Shown here in pieces: positions 8,767 through 17,767 of a stretch of DNA of 36,490 nucleotides. Each line of letters starts with the position of its first letter. Positions within the stretch are counted from its first letter, which is position 1. Position numbers and translations under genes: made by a program. This DNA is from Thermoplasmata archaeon (GTDB lineage Archaea > Thermoplasmatota > Thermoplasmata > Lutacidiplasmatales > UBA184), in the NCBI GenBank assembly GCA_030038605.1, contig JASHSU010000052.1, positions 1-36,490 of the forward strand, read 5' to 3'. The notes under the pieces were generated by a model. That model was not told the DNA's origin. It ran no database searches and worked only from the letters and a program-made list of their open reading frames with translations.

Positions 8767-9684
8767 CTACCAGCGGGCGACGAACCCTGCGTGGACGAGC
8801 GGCACGTTGACGACCAGGGCGAGCACGATGCCCAGCAGGTACGGCCCCGAGTAGAGGAACCCCCGACGCGCGGCCGGACGGGTCACGCTCCGGGCGAGCG
8901 GCAGGGTGATGGCGACGAACCCCACGCCGAGCGCGACGATGACGAGGCCGACCGGCCAGGCGACCGGACCGAGCAGCGCGAGGGCGACGGACGGCGGCAC
9001 CAGGAGCGCGGCGGAGAGCAGCACGACCTTCCCCGAGAAACCCAGGTCGTCCATGCGCGGGAGCATCGGCAGGCCCGCCCGCGCGTAGTCGTCCTTCAAC
9101 AGGAGCGCGAGGCTCCAGAAGTGCGGCGGCGTCCAGAAGAAGACCAGCAGGGCGAAGACGAGCACCGCGGGCGTCCAGCCGCCGACGGCCGCCGCCCCAC
9201 CGGCGAGCGCGGGCGCGCTGCCCGCGAACCCACCGATGACGATGTTCCAGCTCGAGCGCGGCTTCAACCACGCCGTGTACACCACGACGTAGGTGAGGGC
9301 GCCGAGCAGGATCGAGAACCCCGTGAGCGGGTTCAGGGTCAGCGCGGCCCCGCCGACCCCGACGGCGACGAGGGCCGTTCCGACCGCGCCGGACGCCCGG
9401 GGGTCGACGCGCGAGGCGGCGAGCGGACGGCCCGCGGTCCGCCGCATCGACTTGTCGCGGTCGCGCTCGAGCGTGTGGTTGAGCATCCCCGAGCCGGCGG
9501 AGGCGAGCGCGCCGAACCCGACGACCAGGCCCAGGCGGACGAGGTCGACCGACCCGGGCCGGGCGAGGACGAAGCCGCCGACCGCGACCAGGCAGATGAG
9601 GGCGGTGATCCCCGGCTTGGCCAGCGTCCACCAGTCGCCGGCCGCCGAGCGGGCCGGGGGGGTCGCGGGGGTCGGGCCGTCCAT
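8767..9684 (-). CDS. ctaB: Protoheme IX farnesyltransferase (heme O synthase)
   Basis: UbiA family: LAKPGITAL, NHTLERDRDKSMRRTAGRPL, TPPHFWSLALLLKDDYARAGLPMLP. Confidence 0.94.
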   Translation of the reverse strand: MDGPTPATPPARSAAGDWWTLAKPGITALICLVAVGGFVLARPGSVDLVRLGLVVGFGALASAGSGMLNHTLERDRDKSMRRTAGRPLAASRVDPRASGAVGTALVAVGVGGAALTLNPLTGFSILLGALTYVVVYTAWLKPRSSWNIVIGGFAGSAPALAGGAAAVGGWTPAVLVFALLVFFWTPPHFWSLALLLKDDYARAGLPMLPRMDDLGFSGKVVLLSAALLVPPSVALALLGPVAWPVGLVIVALGVGFVAITLPLARSVTRPAARRGFLYSGPYLLGIVLALVVNVPLVHAGFVARW

Positions 9685-9720
9685 GGGAGCGCTCCGCGCG
9701 CCGAGGAGGCGCCGAGGGGC

Positions 9721-10305
9721 TTAGCCTTCCCGGACCGGGGCCACCCGGGCCCGCGGGTCGGCGGGGAACGGCACGATCGGCTGGTCGAGGTCGGGCGCCG
9801 ACCCGTAGGGCCGCGGCTCCTCCTCGAGGGCCCGGTGCGCCCACTTGACCCAGCGCGCCGGCAGCTCGCGGAAGTTGGCGAGCAGGGCCGTGAGCAGCAG
9901 GATGCCGAACAGCGCGGTCGCGATGGCCAGGTGCGTGAGGACGAGCGTCACGGCGAGCGCGTCCTTGACGACCAGCCCGCCCAGCAGCGCCTCGGTGACC
10001 ACGAGGCCGAGCGCCAGCAGCGACATCCGCAGGAGCGCCGGCCGTCGGCGCTCGAAGGCGACGCCGAGGATCGAGAGGATGGCGACGCTCGTAGCGAGGA
10101 AGAACGCCATCACCCGGTGGCTCCACTCGACGGACGCCGCGCCCTGGAAGGCGGGCAGAAAGTTGCCGTTGCCGTAGCACGACGGCCAGCTCGGGCAGGC
10201 GAGGCCGTCGCCCGAGGCCATGACGTTCCCCCCGAGCAGGATGGTCGCGTAGCAGAGGACGACCGCGAACAGGGCGGCGTACCGGAACATGTCGTGACCG
10301 CGCAC
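9721..10305 (-). CDS. ctaA: Heme A synthase, compact 4-TM form
   Basis: SGDGLACPSWPSCYG, VEWSHRVMAF, VVTEALLGGLVV, LVLTHLAIA; only about 194 aa. Confidence 0.88.
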   Translation of the reverse strand: MRGHDMFRYAALFAVVLCYATILLGGNVMASGDGLACPSWPSCYGNGNFLPAFQGAASVEWSHRVMAFFLATSVAILSILGVAFERRRPALLRMSLLALGLVVTEALLGGLVVKDALAVTLVLTHLAIATALFGILLLTALLANFRELPARWVKWAHRALEEEPRPYGSAPDLDQPIVPFPADPRARVAPVREG

Positions 10306-10309
10306 GGGC

Positions 10310-11998
10310 CTACCTCCCCTCGGCGGGGTTCGCGCTCGGCAGCGGCACCGGCGCGCGCGCCGGGGCGGGGGTCTGCACGGGCGACGGGCCGGTCATCTTG
10401 ACGTCCAACTCCTCGCCCCACGGGTCCTGCGTCGTGACGGGCGCGCCCGCGTAGTAGCTGTACACCATGTTGAACAGGAAGACGAGTTGACCTATCCCCA
10501 AGATGTACGCACCCATCGTCGAGGCGAAGTTGAGCGCCTGGAAGTTCCCCTGCCAGAGGTAGGTGTAGACCCGGCGGGGCATCCCCTCGGCCCCGAGGAT
10601 GAACCAGGGGAAGATGAGGAGGTTCACGCCGACGTACGTGAGGACGAAGTGGAGCCGGCCCAGCTTCTGGCTGTACCAGCGGCGGGTGATGACCGGGTAG
10701 TAGAAGTAGATCCCCGCGAAGATCGCCATCAGCGTGCCGCCCAAGATGACGTAGTGGAAGTGGGCCACGACGAAGTACGTCCCGTGGTAGAGGAAGTCGA
10801 TCGGCACCGACGCCAGGAACAGGCCGGACAGGCCGCCGATGACGAACCCGGTGATGAAGGCGAAGCAGAACCACATCGGGACGGCCATCCAGATGCGACC
10901 GCCCCATAACGTCGCGATCCAGTTGAACGTCTTGACCGCCGAGGGGACCGCGATCGCCATCGTGGCGAGCATGAAGACGAACCGGATGTTCGTGTCGATC
11001 CCCGTCACGAACATGTGGTGCTCCCAGACGGCGAACGAGAGGACCGCGAAGACGCCGAGCGCGATCGCCATGGCCCCGTAGCCGAAGATGTCCTTGCGCG
11101 CGAGCTTCGGGATGACGGTCGAGACGATCCCGAACGCCGGCAGGACCATGACGTACACCTCGGGGTGCGCGAAGAACCAGAAGATGTTCTGGTAGAGCAG
11201 CGCGCCGCCGAGGGGCGTGCCGTCCGCCGCCGCCAGGATGTGCGTGCCGAACGTCCGGTCCGACAGCACGAAGGTGAGCGCGATGGAGAGCGAGGGGAGG
11301 GCGAAGATGAGGAGGACGGAGTTGATGAGGGTCGCCCAGACGAACAGGGGCATGTTCCAGTAGTGGACGCCCGGCGCCCGATGTTTCAGGATCGTGACGA
11401 CGAAGTTGATCGCGCCCAGCATCGACGAGATCGTCAGGATGTGCAGGCCGAGGATCCAGAGCGAGGGGCCGTTCGGGTTCCCCGGCAGGCTCTGGAGGGA
11501 GAGGGGAACGTAGCCGGTCCAGCCCGCGTAGGCGTTGGAGAGGATCAGGATGACCCCGGCGGGCGGAATGAGCCAGAACGCGATGGCGTTGATCCTCGGC
11601 ATCGCCATCTCGCGCGCGCCGATCATCGACGGGACGAGCAGGTTGCCGAACCCGGCGAGGGTCGGGATGACGAACATGAAGATCATCAGGACCCCGTGCA
11701 TCGTGAACAGGGTCGAGTAGACGTCCGGCGTGATCCCGAGGGTCGTCTGGGGGTCGTAGCCCAGGCCCTGCACGAGACCCAGGTCGGTCCGGATCAGGGT
11801 CGCGTAGATCCCGCCGATGAAGAAGAACAGGATGCCCGTCCCGATGTAGAGCAGGCCGATCCGCTTGTGGTCGGTCGTGAACGCCCACAGCTTCATCGTG
11901 CGCACGATCCACGCACCGTGGTAGCTGAACGCCCAGACCAGGAACGCGGCGAGTCCGCCGATGAGGCCGATGATGACGAAGGTCGTGGTGGGATCCAT
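10310..11998 (-). CDS. coxA: Heme-copper oxidase subunit I
   Basis: [56 protein letters not shown]. Confidence 0.97.
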   Translation of the reverse strand: MDPTTTFVIIGLIGGLAAFLVWAFSYHGAWIVRTMKLWAFTTDHKRIGLLYIGTGILFFFIGGIYATLIRTDLGLVQGLGYDPQTTLGITPDVYSTLFTMHGVLMIFMFVIPTLAGFGNLLVPSMIGAREMAMPRINAIAFWLIPPAGVILILSNAYAGWTGYVPLSLQSLPGNPNGPSLWILGLHILTISSMLGAINFVVTILKHRAPGVHYWNMPLFVWATLINSVLLIFALPSLSIALTFVLSDRTFGTHILAAADGTPLGGALLYQNIFWFFAHPEVYVMVLPAFGIVSTVIPKLARKDIFGYGAMAIALGVFAVLSFAVWEHHMFVTGIDTNIRFVFMLATMAIAVPSAVKTFNWIATLWGGRIWMAVPMWFCFAFITGFVIGGLSGLFLASVPIDFLYHGTYFVVAHFHYVILGGTLMAIFAGIYFYYPVITRRWYSQKLGRLHFVLTYVGVNLLIFPWFILGAEGMPRRVYTYLWQGNFQALNFASTMGAYILGIGQLVFLFNMVYSYYAGAPVTTQDPWGEELDVKMTGPSPVQTPAPARAPVPLPSANPAEGR

Positions 11999-12008
11999 CT
12001 GTGTTCTC

Positions 12009-12389
12009 CTAACCGGTGACCAGGACTCCGAGCAGGTAGGCGACCGCCGCCACCGCCGCCGCCACGACCATCCACCGGAAGAACCGGGCCAGGCTCTGGT
12101 CGGAGATCGGCGCGGGCTGGGCGGGATGGACCGTGCGGCCGAGCGGCCAGAGCCGGTACATCCGGTCGACGAGATGGACCGCCAGCGTGGCCATCAGGAA
12201 GGCGAGCCCCAGGGCGAGGCCGAACGACTTCTGCGCCCCCGGGCTCGTGAGCGGGCCGACGAACAGGAGGATGTAGCCGGCCAGGACCGCGATCCCGACG
12301 ATCATCAGCGCGATGACGCCCGTGTAGAGGTCGAGGACCCGCGCGCGCAGCCGCGCGAACTCTTCCGGGGGCAGCTCGGGGTCACTCAA
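12009..12389 (-). CDS. Small membrane protein of respiratory cluster (about 3 TM)
   Basis: Best start is the TTG at 12389 preceded by GGAGGATCG and overlapping the upstream gene stop. The longer 187-aa ORF N-terminus is Ser/Arg shadow sequence. Confidence 0.65.
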   Translation of the reverse strand: MSDPELPPEEFARLRARVLDLYTGVIALMIVGIAVLAGYILLFVGPLTSPGAQKSFGLALGLAFLMATLAVHLVDRMYRLWPLGRTVHPAQPAPISDQSLARFFRWMVVAAAVAAVAYLLGVLVTG

Positions 12390-12645
12390 AGAGCTCGATC
12401 CTCCGTTCGGCGACGCCCCGGAACTTGTCGACGCGGTACAGGATGCCGGCGATGAACAGGAACGAGACGACGCCGACGAACCCCCCGATGGGGATGGCGA
12501 CGAGGGCGAGCCAGTCGCCGGCCAGGAACCCCGTGACCCCGTAGACGACGCCGGCCGAGCCGACCGTCCCAAAGACCAGGAGCACCGCGAGGATCCCCCA
12601 GAGCCACCCGGTGGGCCACGTCTTCGTCTCCTTCGGTTCAGTCAA
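12382..12645 (-). CDS. Small two-TM membrane protein of respiratory cluster
   Basis: 87 aa: WLWGILAVLLVFGTVGSAGVVYGV and LVAIPIGGFVGVVSFLFIAGILY hydrophobic segments. Confidence 0.7.
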   Translation of the reverse strand: MTEPKETKTWPTGWLWGILAVLLVFGTVGSAGVVYGVTGFLAGDWLALVAIPIGGFVGVVSFLFIAGILYRVDKFRGVAERRIELFE

Positions 12646-13990
12646 CGGACTTCACCTCCGCCGTGACGGCGGCCGAGGGCACGGGCGTGCCGACCGAGCG
12701 CGGGTACGAACCGGCGTAGCTCTGGCTCCGGGCCGCCAGGCGACGTGCGTAGCTCCGGCGGTACCGCCAGTGGAACAGCCCAACGACGACGGCGTTCACC
12801 GCGAAGATCGGGCCCAGCGTGGTCGCGATCCCCATCGGCGAGATCTGGACCCCGGGGGTCTCGCCGCCCCAGACGGTCATGAGGATGAAGAACTCGAGGA
12901 GGCTCGTCGCGATGTAGATGAACAGCGGCCGGTCCCGGGGATGCGTCCGCTTCGACCGGTCGAGGAACGGCAGGAACAGGACGTAGAGGAGCAGGACGTT
13001 CGTGAGCGCGATGGCGATGACCGGCGTCACGCCCTGGAAGTCGATCAACTTGAACAACCAGAGGAAGTACCAGTCCGGCTCGGTCACGACGCCCGCGGCC
13101 GCGGTGTTCCCGACGTAGGTCGGCAGCGACCAGGGCCAGAGCGCGGCGATCCCGAACAGGATGCCGACGTAGAGCAGCCCCCACTTGATCGTGTAGACGA
13201 GGACGTGGGGGATGAACGGCAGGTGGTGCTTCTCGTCCTGTTCGTTGAAGCGACGACGTTGCAGCGGGTCCGAACTCGCCGGCGGGGCGATCCCGTGCGA
13301 TTCGAACAGCGCGAAGTGGGCGTAGAACAGCCCGGCGAGCGCGATCGGTAACAGGATGACGTGGGCGTCGAACATCCGGGATAACAGACCCTGCGAGGTG
13401 CCGTCGGCCAGGATGAACGGACCCAGCAGGGGCCCGACCGTCGGCAGGCGGAGCGCGAGGACGAGGCCGACGTTCGTCGCGTTGTAGGCGAGCTGGGTGT
13501 AGGGGAGCAGGTACCCGGTGAACCCCATCCCCAGGGTGACGACCATGAGGAGGGTGCCGACCATCCAGGAGAACTCGCGGGGCGCCTTGTAGACACCCAC
13601 GTAGTAGCCCCGGAAGAAGTGGACGAACATCAGGAAGATCATGGCGTAGGCGCCGTACAGGTGACTCGTCAGCAGTAACTCGCCCATCGGGACCGAGTTG
13701 ACAATGTAGTACGTCGAGCACCACGCCGCAGGACCCGTCGACAGCGTGCCGACGGCCTGGCCGCACGCGGTGAGCGTGGCGTTGGTCGACGGCTGATAGT
13801 AGAGCAGCAGCAGGGCGCCGGAGATCACTTGGTAGGAGAGCGCGACGGCCACGAACGAGCCGGTCCAGTAGGAGGGCTTGAAGGAGAACGCGGGCTCGGG
13901 CTTGATGCCCCACTTGCGCATCGCGGTCCGGTCCTCGACGAACCCCCAGATCCGGTTGAGGGACCGGTTGAACCAACGCGCGCCCGACAC
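12638..13990 (-). CDS. Cytochrome b of bc-type complex (N- and C-terminal domains fused)
   Basis: Heme ligand pairs SHLYGAYAMIFLMFVHFFRG (H-x13-H) and AHVILLPIALAGLFYAHF (H-x14-H); Qo motif EPDWYF. Confidence 0.95.
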   Translation of the reverse strand: MSGARWFNRSLNRIWGFVEDRTAMRKWGIKPEPAFSFKPSYWTGSFVAVALSYQVISGALLLLYYQPSTNATLTACGQAVGTLSTGPAAWCSTYYIVNSVPMGELLLTSHLYGAYAMIFLMFVHFFRGYYVGVYKAPREFSWMVGTLLMVVTLGMGFTGYLLPYTQLAYNATNVGLVLALRLPTVGPLLGPFILADGTSQGLLSRMFDAHVILLPIALAGLFYAHFALFESHGIAPPASSDPLQRRRFNEQDEKHHLPFIPHVLVYTIKWGLLYVGILFGIAALWPWSLPTYVGNTAAAGVVTEPDWYFLWLFKLIDFQGVTPVIAIALTNVLLLYVLFLPFLDRSKRTHPRDRPLFIYIATSLLEFFILMTVWGGETPGVQISPMGIATTLGPIFAVNAVVVGLFHWRYRRSYARRLAARSQSYAGSYPRSVGTPVPSAAVTAEVKSVD

Positions 13991-14005
13991 TCGACCGACC
14001 TCCTC

Positions 14006-14842
14006 CTACTGCGGGCAGAGGTAGATGGGGTTCTCTTTCGCCAACTGGCTCGTCGTGCCGACGCCGTAGTCGCCTTGCAGTGAGTTCAAGTGGCCGTTGA
14101 CCGGCGGGCCGGTCAGGCTCGTCGCGTAGATGTTGCCGGCGTCGTCGGTGACGAGCGTGACCTGCGGGAGCGGCAGGACCGCCGGGCCGGTCAGGTTCGA
14201 CGCGCTGTTCGCCGGGTCGTAGGTTGACCCGTGGCAGGAGCAGTGGATGTAGTACGGCTGGGCCGGCGAATTCGGGGTGGCGAACGTCTTGGGACACGTC
14301 CCCGGAGGGTAGTACGAGATCGCGGGCGCGGGGCAGCCCAAGTGCTGGCAGATCGCGCTGAACGCGACGATCGACCCGTGGGTGCCCACGCCACCGGGCG
14401 CGTTCCACATCCCCGGGTTGGAGAGGGACGGGGCCGCTCCGTTGGCCGGGGCCAGGTTGAGGAGGAAGTTCGGCTCGTTGCGGAGCGGATAGTTGAACAG
14501 AACGAGCGGGGCGGTCGTGACGTTGTACTCGGCTTCGACGCCCGTGACCGTGAGCGGCTTGCCGTTGACGTCGATCAGCTGCACCTTCGGATAGCTGGTC
14601 AGTCCTACCGCGGGGGGTTGGACGTACTGGATGGAGGCGGCGGCCAATCCGCCTCCCGCGAGGATGATCGCGCCCACTCCGGCGAGCTTGAGGACGTTCC
14701 GGCGCGTCTCGTCCACGTCGTCGGTACCGGCCGGCGGAATCGTCGCGACGCGGTGGATCTGACCCACCTCGAACGAGAGGGGACCGGCCCGGCTGGCGCC
14801 GAACGGGCACTCGGGGCTGCAGCCGGGCAGCTCGAACGTCAC
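14006..14842 (-). CDS. Rieske [2Fe-2S] protein with Tat signal
   Basis: CQHLGC ... CSCHGS cluster motifs; twin-arginine TRRNVLKLAGVGAIILAGG. GTG start overlaps the upstream stop (GTGA). Confidence 0.93.
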   Translation of the reverse strand: MTFELPGCSPECPFGASRAGPLSFEVGQIHRVATIPPAGTDDVDETRRNVLKLAGVGAIILAGGGLAAASIQYVQPPAVGLTSYPKVQLIDVNGKPLTVTGVEAEYNVTTAPLVLFNYPLRNEPNFLLNLAPANGAAPSLSNPGMWNAPGGVGTHGSIVAFSAICQHLGCPAPAISYYPPGTCPKTFATPNSPAQPYYIHCSCHGSTYDPANSASNLTGPAVLPLPQVTLVTDDAGNIYATSLTGPPVNGHLNSLQGDYGVGTTSQLAKENPIYLCPQ

Positions 14843-15021
14843 AGCGTCCTCCCCTCGGACGTGGGCGTCGTATCGTCGACGCCCATCGGGTCCGGCAAGG
14901 TCGCCTCGCCGGGCAGCTCGGCCTTGTCGCTGCCGTAGTAGACGGCGTACGTGATCCCGATCCCCATCAGGATGACCAGGATCTCGGTCATCGTCACGAT
15001 CTGGTCGGGCGTGAAGCTCAT
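14839..15021 (-). CDS. Small single-TM membrane protein
   Basis: MSFTPDQIVTMTEILVILMGIGITYAVYYGSDKAELPGEATLPDPMGVDDTTPTSEGRTL; ATGA overlap with the upstream gene. Confidence 0.6.
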   Translation of the reverse strand: MSFTPDQIVTMTEILVILMGIGITYAVYYGSDKAELPGEATLPDPMGVDDTTPTSEGRTL

Positions 15022-15416
15022 CGGGTCATCTCCTGCGGGTCGGCGGTCACGGGGATGGTCATCGACCAGGTCGGCGTCGGATAGCCGCCCGTCCAGGGCC
15101 ACGGGCCGTCGGGCGGACTCGGCGGCCGGGGCGTCGGGGAGGTCGGCGCGGTCGTGACCGCCGCCGGGATCCCGCTCACGTGGGTGACCGGGGGGTCCAG
15201 GCCCAGCAACGCGCTGCGGAAGGAGAGCGAGCCGCCCGTCGGCGTCGGGAGGTCGGCGGCCCGCGTGAACTCGGTCAGGAGCTCCTGCTTGAGACGGCCG
15301 GCGCGGCCGTACCACCGGCCCATCGTCCGGAGGACCTCGGTGTTGCCCTTCCCGAACAGCAGGAACGCCGCGACGGCGACGAGGATGACCCAGTCGATGT
15401 CCGAGAAGAGCGCCAT
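15018..15416 (-). CDS. TatA/TatB-like protein with Pro-rich C-terminus
   Basis: N-terminal TM plus amphipathic helix: DWVILVAVAAFLLFGKGNTEVLRTMGRWYGRAGRLKQELL. Confidence 0.75.
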   Translation of the reverse strand: MALFSDIDWVILVAVAAFLLFGKGNTEVLRTMGRWYGRAGRLKQELLTEFTRAADLPTPTGGSLSFRSALLGLDPPVTHVSGIPAAVTTAPTSPTPRPPSPPDGPWPWTGGYPTPTWSMTIPVTADPQEMTR

Positions 15417-15422
15417 GTTACG

Positions 15423-16256
15423 CTACGCCGCTCCCGCGACCGGTGGGGCCGGTCGCCGCTCGGTCGAGTGCCGCTCCCAGCGGCCCGCGAAGTAGGCGCC
15501 GCCGAGGTAGAGCCCGATCATCGGCGTCGCGACCAGGAGCATCGTGATGCCGGAATTGTCGGGCGTGATCACCATCCCGAAGACGAGGGCGCCGATCACC
15601 GCGCCCCGCCAGTGCTTCCGCCAGGCGGCGGCCCGGACGAGTCCGAGCCGGGTGAGCGTGTAGACGAAGACCGGCAGCTCGAAGACGACCCCGAAGGCGA
15701 GCGAGTAGAGCAGCGCGAAGGTGACGAACTGCTGGACGCCCAGTACGGGCGCGAGTCCCATCGCCGCGACGTATCGGAACAGGAGCAGGAAGGTGAACGG
15801 CGTGATGAGGAACAGGCCGATCGCGGTGCCGAGGGCGAAGAGGATCGTCGCGGGGATCCCGACCTGCCGGATCAGCTGGCGTTCGTTGCGGCGCAGGGCC
15901 GGCATCAAGAAGGCGCCGGCCTCGTGGACCAGCCAAGGCATCCCGAGGATGAGCGTGAGCAGCAGCCCGATCTCCATCTGGACCATGATGGAGTCGCCGA
16001 CGCCGACGTTCAGCAGCTGGACGCCCGGCGGCAGCATCCAGCCGACCATCGCCCGGAACACCTGGGCCGTGATGTTGTAGAACGGACTCGGCCACGGGTA
16101 CCCGAACGGTACCGACCAGGGGCCGACGTGGAGGCGGATCGGTACGATCTCGACCAGCAAAAGGGCACCGAACAGGGGCACGAGCACGAGCCCGATGCGG
16201 ATGATGCGACGACGCGCCTCCGAGAGTACGCCGAGGATCCGGTCCAGGTCGCCCAT
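15423..16256 (-). CDS. tatC: Sec-independent translocase TatC
   Basis: Six-TM protein; SLAFGVVFELPVFVYTLTRLGLV, GMVITPDNSGITMLLVATPMIGLYLGG. Confidence 0.92.
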   Translation of the reverse strand: MGDLDRILGVLSEARRRIIRIGLVLVPLFGALLLVEIVPIRLHVGPWSVPFGYPWPSPFYNITAQVFRAMVGWMLPPGVQLLNVGVGDSIMVQMEIGLLLTLILGMPWLVHEAGAFLMPALRRNERQLIRQVGIPATILFALGTAIGLFLITPFTFLLLFRYVAAMGLAPVLGVQQFVTFALLYSLAFGVVFELPVFVYTLTRLGLVRAAAWRKHWRGAVIGALVFGMVITPDNSGITMLLVATPMIGLYLGGAYFAGRWERHSTERRPAPPVAGAA

Positions 16257-16348
16257 CAGTCACCCCGTCACCTCCCCGCGCCCGCGACGCCGGGGGCCGG
16301 CCGCCGCGCTCGTTCCCTCCGTCCGGCCACCATGCCCCGCCGACGGCC

Positions 16349-16561
16349 CTAGGGGCTCCGGACGGCCGGGCCGGACGGCGCGGACGGGGCGGTACCGGCC
16401 GCCTCGGCCTTGATCTCCCGCTCCACCTCGAGGCGTCCCTTCTTGAACTCCCCGACGGAGCGGCCCAGACTGTGGGCCAACTGCGGGATCTTGGAAGACC
16501 CGTAGAACAGGATCCCAGCCACCACGGCGATGATCAACCAGTCGTCGATAGAGTCGAACAC
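16349..16561 (-). CDS. tatA: TatA family translocase component
   Basis: DDWLIIAVVAGILFYGSSKIPQLAHSLGRSVGEFKKG. Confidence 0.9.
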   Translation of the reverse strand: MFDSIDDWLIIAVVAGILFYGSSKIPQLAHSLGRSVGEFKKGRLEVEREIKAEAAGTAPSAPSGPAVRSP

Positions 16562-16661
16562 GCGTCCCTCCGGCGGACGGACCCGAGGTCGTCCGATATG
16601 ACGTTCGTACCGGGCGTCCCGACCGGTACCGACTGTCCGTACGGGTCCTAGTTAAACAAGG

Positions 16662-17705
16662 TCACGCGGCCTCGACCAGGATCGTCTCGTTCCCCGCCGC
16701 CACGGCTCGGTCGATCGCGACCGCGGCGAGCAGGCTCAGGCACGCCGCGCCCCGCTGGAGCAGCTGGGCGGCCGGGCGCGCCCCCCGGTGGCCGAGCGCC
16801 GGGATCTTCTTCTCCGGCAACGGTGGCATCTCGTCACCCAGCAACCCGCCGGCGTGGTAGACCTCGCAGGCGTGGTCGAGCGACGGGTGCATCAGCGTGT
16901 CCACGACCGCCTTGAGGTGCTCCTTGAGCTCGGGCAGGTACGTCGACAGAGCCTCCGCAGCCGGGTCCGAGCGCGGCGGTACCCCGTCGTTCAGGGTGGT
17001 CAGGGCCTCTCCGAACAGGTCGGCCAGTTCTTCCAGCGCATGGACGACCACGCGCCACTCCAGAAGCTGCCGGGGGTCGGGACTGCCGATCCGCCGGGCG
17101 AGCGACCAGTCCCGACTGGCCAGGAACAACTGCCGAACCAGCAGCGCGAGGACCTTGTTGCTCTCGTCGTTCAGGTTGGGGAGACGGCGGCTTCGGCCGT
17201 GGCGACGGAGCACCTCCTCCATCTCCTCGAGGAAGGCGATGAGAATCATCTTCATCCGGGCGACGAGCTGCGGCAGTCCGTACTTCGACGGGTCGATGAA
17301 GTTCTGGAGGACGATCCGCGTCGGCTCCTGCGCGACCACCGAGACACCAAGCAGGCCGCGGGCCGCCTCGAGGAGCTCCTCGACGCGTTCGGGCGCGAAC
17401 GGCAGGTCGCTGCGGATCTCGATCGAGTCGTGACCGACCCGATAGGCACCAACGATCAGCCGGGGCAGTACGCCCGGCGTGTCGAACGAGCGGGCTTGGA
17501 CGAGGAACGGCGTGCCCTCGACGGCCGCGCCGGGAACCGGAGCGGGCTTGAGGAACAACGTCCCGTCGTCGCTCTGGTCGAACACGATGAGGTCACCCGG
17601 TCGCAGGTTCATCGCCTCCGCCCAGGGCTTGGGCAGCGTGACCGCGATCGACGAGTGGCCGGCCTTGAGAACGCGCCGCTCCCGGTTGGGTGCCCCCCAC
17701 GCCAT
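16662..17705 (-). CDS. AbrB/SpoVT-domain plus PhoU-domain regulator
   Basis: RRVLKAGHSSIAVTLPKPWAEAMNLRPGDLIVF (AbrB-like swapped hairpin) followed by a long helical PhoU-like region. Confidence 0.85.
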   Translation of the reverse strand: MAWGAPNRERRVLKAGHSSIAVTLPKPWAEAMNLRPGDLIVFDQSDDGTLFLKPAPVPGAAVEGTPFLVQARSFDTPGVLPRLIVGAYRVGHDSIEIRSDLPFAPERVEELLEAARGLLGVSVVAQEPTRIVLQNFIDPSKYGLPQLVARMKMILIAFLEEMEEVLRRHGRSRRLPNLNDESNKVLALLVRQLFLASRDWSLARRIGSPDPRQLLEWRVVVHALEELADLFGEALTTLNDGVPPRSDPAAEALSTYLPELKEHLKAVVDTLMHPSLDHACEVYHAGGLLGDEMPPLPEKKIPALGHRGARPAAQLLQRGAACLSLLAAVAIDRAVAAGNETILVEAA

Positions 17706-17720
17706 GTGATCCCCGAACCT

Positions 17721-17745
17721 ACTACGAGGTTCGTAGGAACTACGA
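17721..17745. promoter_or_regulatory. Operator-like site: inverted repeat CTACGA-GGT-TCGTAG plus a direct repeat of ACTACGA
   Basis: CTACGA 17722-17727, TCGTAG 17731-17736, second ACTACGA 17739-17745; lies 16-40 nt upstream of the AbrB-PhoU start. Confidence 0.55.
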
Positions 17746-17767
17746 CAGGGGGTTTTTCTGCTTTGTG

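Noticed and set aside
8791-10401. 536-aa plus-strand ORF
   Set aside because: Antisense of ctaB/ctaA; Arg/Glu/Gly-rich artefact of high GC3.
12642-14810. 722-aa minus-strand ORF overlapping cytochrome b and Rieske in another frame
   Set aside because: The alternate frame of the same strand contains unmistakable cytochrome b and Rieske motifs.
17746-17765. T-rich stretch GGGGGTTTTTCTGCTTT as a terminator
   Set aside because: The T-run is on the plus strand, while both flanking genes are transcribed on the minus strand. It more likely contributes an A-rich promoter element.
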